A stretch of 64,000 nt of DNA from Volvox africanus (Eukaryota; Chlorophyta; Chlorophyceae; Chlamydomonadales; Volvocaceae), in the NCBI GenBank assembly GCA_030268105.1, contig BSDZ01000019.1, positions 2,481,501-2,545,500 on the forward strand, given 5' to 3'. Positions 57,099-64,000 of the stretch are shown in pieces. How positions within the stretch are numbered: position 1 is the stretch's first letter; each line of letters starts with the position of its first letter. Made by a program: the position numbers and the translations under genes. Under the pieces are notes generated by a model. It had not been told where the DNA came from. It saw only the letters and a list, made by a program, of their open reading frames with translations, and did not search any database.

Positions 57099-57917
57099 TG
57101 TTGTACCTCTCCTTCGTGTTTGCTCATCAGTATCTGCGCATCTGAAGGCTTGCGACACCAATGCGCGAGCACTTGCAAGTACAGCAAGGCAAGCGCGAGC
57201 AAACAGAGACAGCGGAAGACTTCAAACAAGAAGAGATGTAACTTACAGTCTTACAGATCAAAGCGATGCAATGGACGTAATCGCCGTCAGCGCCGGAAGC
57301 AAGCAATCATCACGCGGCAGTGAATACCGAAGTTTAGGCTTAGCTCGGGCTAAGTAGGATAGCGCATAGCAATAATAATGTAGAACACACGAGTGTTCTC
57401 CGGTGTCGAATATCTTATCTTGCTTAGCCGTCCTCGCATCTGTTATACTCGTAGCATCGCGATGCCGTACGATTCACACTAGGAGGCCGATCCTAAGTGT
57501 GACAACCCTACTGTGTATAGGCGATGTCCATGTATAACAACGTATAAGCCTTTCCGGCATTCGCATGATGCAAGGGTCCGAATAACGATATTCGGTTGCA
57601 AGGCATGCATCACGACGAGTGCGGCGCTCTCAACGTGTGCTGTAATGAAGTAATATTATATCAGATAATATTACTTATCGTTTCATAGCACGAGCATAAT
57701 GCGCACTTCAATGATTCGGTATTTTATGCATGCTAGGTGGATTTACCATGATGCGATGGATAATGATAACATGCCAAATGCATATATAAATGTATGCGAA
57801 TACATCTATATCATGCAGGTTCATTCATATGTAATAATCATTCGTGCGTTCATCAAGATAACACTTCGCCTCGTAGGGTCGCATCGACCTACGCATCGGC
57901 GGGAAACGAACCGTAGC
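57099..57917 (-). repeat. 3' LTR of element 2, lacking its first bases
   Basis: The minus strand runs from TGCTACGG (57917) to ACAACA (57099). I count about eight differences from the partial partner LTR at 63278-64000. The first five bases (TGTTG) are missing because an internal deletion joins pol text CTCTTACC directly to TGCTACGG. Confidence 0.85.
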
Positions 57918-60900
57918 AGGTAAGAGTTTTCGGGATCCGTCGGCCAAGGAACGCAAGTTCTTGGTGCTTAGCAACACGAGTTGCCCTTCCGAAAATGTCA
58001 CATCCTGCTTGGATTTGTTGTAGTATTCCGTCGTTCGTTGCTGCGCCGCGTCCAAACACGACTTTGCGTCTGTGATTCGGGACATAAAAGACTTGGCAAA
58101 AAGTTTAGCAGCAGGCACGTTCACTTCCAACTCACGCCACACGGGTAGCGCGGGATGAAACCCGTAGTTAAGAAAGAACGGACTTTTGCCTGTAGAGCGG
58201 TTAACAGCGTTGTTAAGCGCGAATTCTGCCGCAGTCAAATATGTATCCCAAACGAGGGGTGTGCGACCAGCATAATTGCGCAACATATCACCCAACGTGC
58301 GGTTTGTGTGTTCGGTTTGACCATCAGTCTGCGGGTGGTATGCTGTGCTCAGGTTGACACGCATGCCAACTAGCTTGCAGAGCGCTTCCCAAAACTTAGA
58401 CGTGAACTGCCCACCGCGGTCCGAGATTACATTTTTGGGAACCCCGTGTAACCGAACCACATTGTCGAAAAACAAGCGTGCGGTTTGTTCAGCCGTGCAG
58501 GACGATGTGCATGGTGCTAGGTGGACCATCTTAGTCAGGCGATCGACCATTACGAACACCGCATCATATCCCCCCTCAGTTTTGGGCAGCGCGACTACGA
58601 AGTCCATGGAAACACTTTCCCAAGGCGCATCCGGGACAGGCAACGGTTGCAACAACCCATGACCCTTACCGGACAAAGCCTTATTGTGCTGGCACAGACT
58701 GCATGTCTGTACGAAGTTCGCCGCATCATTAGCCAAACGAGGCCACCAAAAGGAACGTTGCACCAACTCGACCAACCGCTTGCTACCAGGGTGTCCTGCT
58801 AACGGGTCCTCGTGGAACCGTGCAAGGATGTCGTAGCGTAGCGCGTCGTCGTTCGGAACGACGATTTGCGTAGCTGCACCCTCCGTCCATAGCCAAAGGC
58901 CATTCTGCTTGCGAAGATTTTCTACATTAGCCGGCTCCGAGAACCAGGCATCTGCGTTGTAGGCAACCTTCAACCGCTCTGCGAGGTCCGTCGCGATCGG
59001 CACCTCCTCGTTATGCGGTCGCACGACGGGCGCTGCTAAAATTGCAGCGTGTAGCGACGGATGTCGACTGAGAGCATCGGCAATATTCAGTTTACCAGAA
59101 ATGTACTCCCAGGTGCAGTCGAACCTAGCTAGGTATTCCATCCACCTAGCCTGACGGCAGTTCAACGTCGGAACGCTTTGCAAAAACGTTAGGGGCTTGT
59201 GGTCAGTCTTTAAAGTAAATGGGCGTCCCTCGAGGTAACAGCGCCATTCCTTTAAAGCATGCAGCACTGCCAGAAGCTCCTGTTCCCCAGTGGTGTAGCG
59301 AATCTCCGCACCAGAAAACTTCTTACTCGTGAAGGCAATCGGTCACCCTTCCTGTAACAATACAGCGCCGCTTCCAAATATTGAGGCATCAGACACTACC
59401 TCAACACGAAACGGCAACGAGTAATCAGGGAATGCAAGGGTGACATCTTCGGCAACGGTTCGCTTGAGCTCTTCGAATGCCCGCTGGCATTGGGACGTCC
59501 ACGACTCGAGCGAAACGAAAACGCCTTTGTGAGTTAAGTTAGTAAGCAGGGCCGCAATGATGGAATATTTTTCAATGAACTTTCGGAAATAATTGGTCAA
59601 GCCAAGGAACTTATGCAGCTCCGTGAGGTTCTGAGGCGCGGGCCAATCACGAACCACGGCGACCTTCCGCGGGTCCATCTTCACACCAGTGGCCGACACA
59701 ATATGGCCCAAATATTCCACCTGAGGCTGCGCCCAAAAGCATTTGGCGCGTTTAGCAAACAATTGCTCCCGCCTCATAACGTCGAGCACGAGCCGAAGAT
59801 GCTCCAGGTACTCCTCGCGCGTCTTAGAATAAACCAAGATGTCATCCAGGTAGCAAACAACGAACCTGTCGATAAACGGTCTAAACATTCGGTCCATGAC
59901 CGCCTGAAACGTCGCAGGGGCATTAGTCAAACCAAAGGATAGAACCGTATACTCGAAGTGACCGAAGGGCGTCCGAAAAGCGGTTTTCGGAATATCAGAG
60001 GCAGCGATGCGAATCTGATTATAGCCCTGTTGTAAGTCAATCGAGGAAAAATAAGCCGATCCCTTCAGCTTATCCAACAGGTCGTCAACGCGTGGCAAAG
60101 GGTAGCGATTTTTCACCGTACTCACATTCAACCCCCGGTAATCGATGCACATGCACAAGGTCCCATCCTTCTTACCGACAAACAAAATCGGTGCAGAATA
60201 CGGGGATGTGCTGGGGCGTATCATACCCTTCGAGAGCAAATCCGTCACCTGGCGCTTCACCTCGTCCAGCTCCAATGGACTCAACCTGTACATTGGACGG
60301 GCCGTAGGCTGCGCTCCAGGCATGAGAGGGATTGTGTGATCAACAGGACGCATAGGTGGTAGGCCAGGGATATCTTTAAAGACGTCCTCATACTGCGACA
60401 GTAGGGCCTCAACCTCAGGATCCACAAAAATCTGCGCGGTGGTGGCACAACACCCCACCCGCAGCCTCAAAAGCAGTCCGTGGGCACCCTTCCGTAACAA
60501 ACGGACGGCCTCCTTACGCCCGACTAGCTCTGGTTCGATTCGCGCGATTCAATCCATTGCGGTCACAGCGAAATTAACCATAGGCACCGCCTCAGCTTCG
60601 CCCTCCTTTGGTGTGACATGTTCGAACGACAGGAAAGGTACCTTAATCGACAGAGTACCCTTGCACATATGCAGGGTTGCGGTCTCCATGTCGATGCGCG
60701 CGCGGTACTGCCGTAATGTCGAAGACCCCATTATGTACGGTGCAGTCTCTGCTAAGCCCTGCAGCACGTACGGCCGGGTCACAACACGCAAAGGGCCTAT
60801 CGATAGGCTAAGGGTAATCCTGCCCACGATGGGATGCTTACCCCCGTCAGCAAGGGTAACCTGTGGACAATCAGACGACTCTGGGGTCAACCCCAGCGCA

Positions 60901-61580
60901 TTCACCTCTGCGACAGAGATGAAGTCGTCGCTGGCACCGGTGTCAACAAGTGCCTTCAGAGTACGGCCATTCAAACCGATCTGAACCACTGGGACACGGT
61001 TATCTGCAAGCGACTGCCCAGCAGATAACGTTAGTGCACTTAGGGCGGGTCCGTAACCTACGGCACCCTCATCAGGAGCTTCGTACCAAACGTCAACCGA
61101 GTAGGATGTGCCTGGCCATGGAGCCAGCCTACCCTCCCGATCCACACCATTAAACAAAACGGTGCCCGGCTCGAACCGGTGGACACGCCGCATACCCCTT
61201 AACGATGCCTCTGCCTTGCGCCGACAGAAAGCGGGGAGTAATACACATGCGGCGGTGCCTGGATATTGACGTCTACATCTCCTGTATACGGCCAACTGTT
61301 CCGACATCTCACGCAGAGATGAGGGGATGAACAAAACCACGTGGTTAGACAGATCGATAGACGACAGGGGACGGCGAGGTGTAAACAAATTACACAACGA
61401 ATCGAAGCAGAGAAGTCCCGTGCGTCCGTCAAGCGTGATGCGTCGCACAATGACTCGCTCGATGTGTCCAAGTACGCAAGGCAACAATGCCTTCACGGCT
61501 GGCCGTAAGGATGACCACCGACCACGTGTGAGTTCAGAAATCCCGGGTGGTGCCCCCTCCACAGGAACCCGGGCAAGCCC
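57918..61580 (-). pseudogene. pol: Pol of element 2, interrupted and 3'-deleted
   Basis: Protease (VDTGASDDF), RT (YLDD), RNase H and most of the integrase are readable. It is broken by a TGA created with a 6-bp insertion after TAMD (60549-60551), by a TGA replacing the CGA of the element 1 text EGRPIAF (59343-59345), and by a deletion after GSRKLLP that removes the end of integrase and the chromodomain. The CGA to TGA change is a CpG to TpG transition. The integrase aspartates SMDF and SDRGGQ remain. Confidence 0.9.
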
Positions 61581-62808
61581 CTATTTCGGCTGAGGTACAA
61601 ACGGCGGCAGTAACGGGCAATCCTTCGTAGGATGACTCTCCGCGCACCGTAGACAAACATTGGCCGCTTTCCGATGCTCGAACTCGGAACGATTGCAATT
61701 CCATTTTGGCATAAACGAGTCATCCGTGTGAGTCCGCTTCGCATTGGGGTCAGAGCGCTGTGCGGCTGCCGACGACGGCGCACCACCCCGCTTCCTGCTC
61801 TTAGCTGGGTCCGAGCTCGGACCTGCTCCTCCTGACCTGCGGACACCCGAGCTAGCGCCCCCGCGCGCCTGGCGTTGCCGGTTGCTGCATCGCGTCGCGG
61901 CAGTAGGCGTGGCTCCGAGTTCCTGGTCGAGAGCTACAGCTTCCCCAAGCGGATCCTGCACTTGCACGGCATTTGCACGAGGGACAGACTTGACTTCTTC
62001 CTCACCGGCAAGGAGTCGTATCTCCGTACCCTTAGCAAAAGTGACCAAGGCATCATACGACTTGATCGGCACCCCAGCCAAGTCAGTAGCGCACCATTTA
62101 GCCAAAAGTTTCGTCAGGCCTCGCTTAAACCAAAAGACACGCTCGGTTTCGGTGAGATCAGCAATGGGGGTCACTAAAGCTTCGAAGTGTGACTGGTACG
62201 CAGGTACATTTTCAACCCCGACGCATGTGGTAGCTACCGGCTGCCAAAACCTTACGAGCCTCCACATCACGTGCTTGAACCTCAGTAGCGAACCGTGCAA
62301 GCAAAGCGGCGATCATCTCGTCAAAAGTATAGTCGCCCCGGGCGGTGGTCCATTTGCGATACCAGTCCTTCGCTGAGCCCTCGAGGGTGTTACCAACGAA
62401 GAGACACCTGATACCATCATTATCGCCACCATGAACAGCCTGGAGATACTTTTTAGCGTCACGCACGTAAGCACGAGTTGCATCGGCTATGCTATGTCCT
62501 GCTGTCTTTTCAGTTAGCGAGATATTGAGCCTAGGAACGGGAATTGACAATCTCATCACCTCAGGGATGTCATCATGCCCTCGAGCTTGAGGTAATGGCA
62601 GAACCCTTGGTCCAGCAGTGTTGTCCATATTGGTGTTAACTGCTGAATGCGGCACAATTAAGTGAGCAGGGGTCTGAAGGAAAAGGGGCTCTTGAGTGGC
62701 TCGCGTGCCAACAGTCTCAAGACCCCTATCCGGAGCTCTAGCAGCCACAACAAAATCGGGTTGGCTAGCTAGGCTAGTGTGCGGCGTATCGTCGTGTTCC
62801 GCGGACAT
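61581..62808 (-). pseudogene. gag: Gag of element 2, frameshifted
   Basis: It starts MSAEHDDTPHTSLASQPDF like element 1. Near 62217 a one-base net insertion (GGGGTTG for GGGATG) shifts the frame after SYHMRRG. The second half is intact in its frame, with CLRCAESHPTKDC and the TAG at 61581-61583 before pol. Confidence 0.9.
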
Positions 62809-63150
62809 GGAGCACGAAGCGATACCCTAGGTTTGCATAAAAGAAGCCGACTTCTATCGCAAAGGCAAGAGTACAAAGTGATTCGGTGAGCCTACCGACA
62901 GTACTCTTGAGAAGATTCAGTAAACTCAGCAAGTACTTGCCCAGCTGAGTCCTGATCTCCGTAGTTTGGGCAATGAGAGTCGCCAAATGGTCCGGACGAA
63001 AGCCGGTCTCAGTCGCCGCGGCAAGCAATGCCGGTGCACTGTGATTACCTGCGACTCAGAGCGTACAACAAGTGCACAACAAGTGCAGCAATCTAAGCAA
63101 AAGCAATTAAACAATTACAAACCGGAAGCGGCGGCGTCCAAAACGGCGCG
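62774..63150 (-). CDS. Upstream ORF (ORF0) of element 2
   Basis: It has the same layout as in element 1. The ATG (MASSSDEPRGPL) is followed by an AT-rich intron-like gap, then by the Leu-rich stretch (LATLIAQTTEIRTQLGKYLL) and the stop overlapping the gag start. The gap holds a small insertion relative to element 1, while both coding parts keep their length. Confidence 0.4.
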
Positions 63151-63277
63151 GCCTAGGTCTTCGGCAAAAGTATCTAGCGGTCCTCGTGGTTCGTCGCTGG
63201 AACTCGCCATAGAAAGAGCCTACTTCCGATTAGACAAAGAGAGACAGTTAGGCAACGAACCTGTCTCGATACCAATT

Positions 63278-64000
63278 TGTTGTACCTCTCCTTCGTGTTT
63301 GCTCATCAGTATCTGCGCGTCTGAAGGCTTGCGACACCAATGCGCGAGCACTTGCAAGTACAGCAAGGCAAGCGCGAGCAAACAGAGACAGCGGAAGACT
63401 TCAAACAAGAAGAGATATAACTTACAGTCTTACAGATCGAAGCGATGCAATGGACGTAATCGCCGTCAGCGCCGGAAGCAAGCAATCATCACGCGGCAGT
63501 GAATACCGAAGTTTAGGCTTAGCTCGGGCTAAGTAGGATAGCGCATAGCAATAATAATGTAGAACACACGAGTGTTCTCCGGTGTCGAATATCTTATCTT
63601 GCTTAGCCGTCCTCGCATCTGTTATACTCGTAGCATCGTGATGCCGTACGATTCACACTAGGAGGCCGATCCTAAGTGTGACAACCCTACTGCGTATAGG
63701 CGATGTCCATGTATAACAACGTATAAGCCTTTCCGGCATTCGCATGATGCAAGGGTCCGAATAACGATATTCGGTTGCAAGGCATGCATCACGACGAGTG
63801 CGGCGCTCTCAACGTGTGCTGTAATGAAGTAATATTATATCAGATAATATTACTTATCGTTTCATAGCACGAGCATAATGCGCACTTCAACGATTCGGTA
63901 TTTTATGCATGCTAGGTGGATTTGCCATGATGCGATGGATAATGATAACATGCCAAATGCATATATAATGTATGCGAATACATCTATATCATGCAGGTTC
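63278..64000 (-). repeat. 5' LTR of element 2, partial
   Basis: On the minus strand it ends ACAACA at 63278, three bases before the primer-binding site. It continues past the right edge of the window. Confidence 0.9.

Larger units (their letters stand above)
57099..64000 (-). mobile_element. Element 2: Ty3/chromovirus, defective, truncated by window edge
   Basis: It is a minus-strand relative of element 1, very similar in gag and pol but with more diverged LTRs. Layout from right to left: 5' LTR (63278 to beyond 64000), primer-binding site, upstream ORF, gag, UAG, pol lacking the integrase C-terminus and chromodomain, then 3' LTR (57917-57099). It sits inside element 3: the 3' LTR abuts RNase H codons of element 3 at 57098. 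The expected 5-bp duplication on this side is CCAAC (57094-57098); the other copy would lie beyond the window. Confidence 0.9.

Overview
This is nuclear DNA from a flagellated green alga, most likely a chlorophyte of the chlorophycean/volvocine type. The genes are rich in introns with GT-AG junctions. The window holds one Dof transcription factor, an axonemal inner-arm dynein intermediate chain of the IC138/DNAI4 type, a nuclear-encoded plastid ribosomal protein bS6 with a transit peptide, and chromodomain Ty3 retrotransposons. The species cannot be fixed from the sequence alone.

Left part (1-15 kb), GC-rich with much low-complexity sequence: the C-terminal half of a PRMT7-like arginine methyltransferase (+), a Ro60/TROVE RNA-binding protein gene (+), a tRNA-Lys(CUU) with its Pol III terminator, a DUS1-type tRNA-dihydrouridine synthase gene (-), and a coiled-coil gene (-). 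The Ro60, DUS1 and coiled-coil genes read well only if the frame is changed several times, so they are decaying or this part of the assembly contains indel errors.

Middle part (16-45 kb): six genes. A Dof factor (3 exons, 695 codons), an unrecognised multi-exon gene, DNAI4/IC138 (12 exons including a possible 11-nt microexon), a Tubby-like protein (5 exons, minus), plastid bS6 (5 exons) and transportin/karyopherin beta-2 (15 exons, 953 codons, minus). Exon phases join without a break in Dof, DNAI4, Tubby-like, bS6 and transportin; the 3' end of the unrecognised gene is unresolved. A small second unknown gene and a truncated IS630-type transposase also lie here. The genes serve unrelated housekeeping and flagellar roles; no operon-like logic is expected.

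Right part (45-64 kb): a nest of LTR retrotransposons. Element 1 (+) is a complete 7,469-bp Ty3/chromovirus with 823-bp LTRs that differ at 4 positions and a 5-bp target duplication. Element 3 (-) is an old, mutated relative cut by the window edge. Element 2 (-) lies inside element 3 and has lost the end of pol. Older LTR remnants and a perfect 27-bp inverted repeat sit to the left of element 1.

The most notable signals are: gag and pol of element 1 in one frame separated by a single UAG followed by a potential stem; a set of LTR hairpins of which one shows a compensatory base change between family members; and an extra, apparently spliced ORF ahead of gag.
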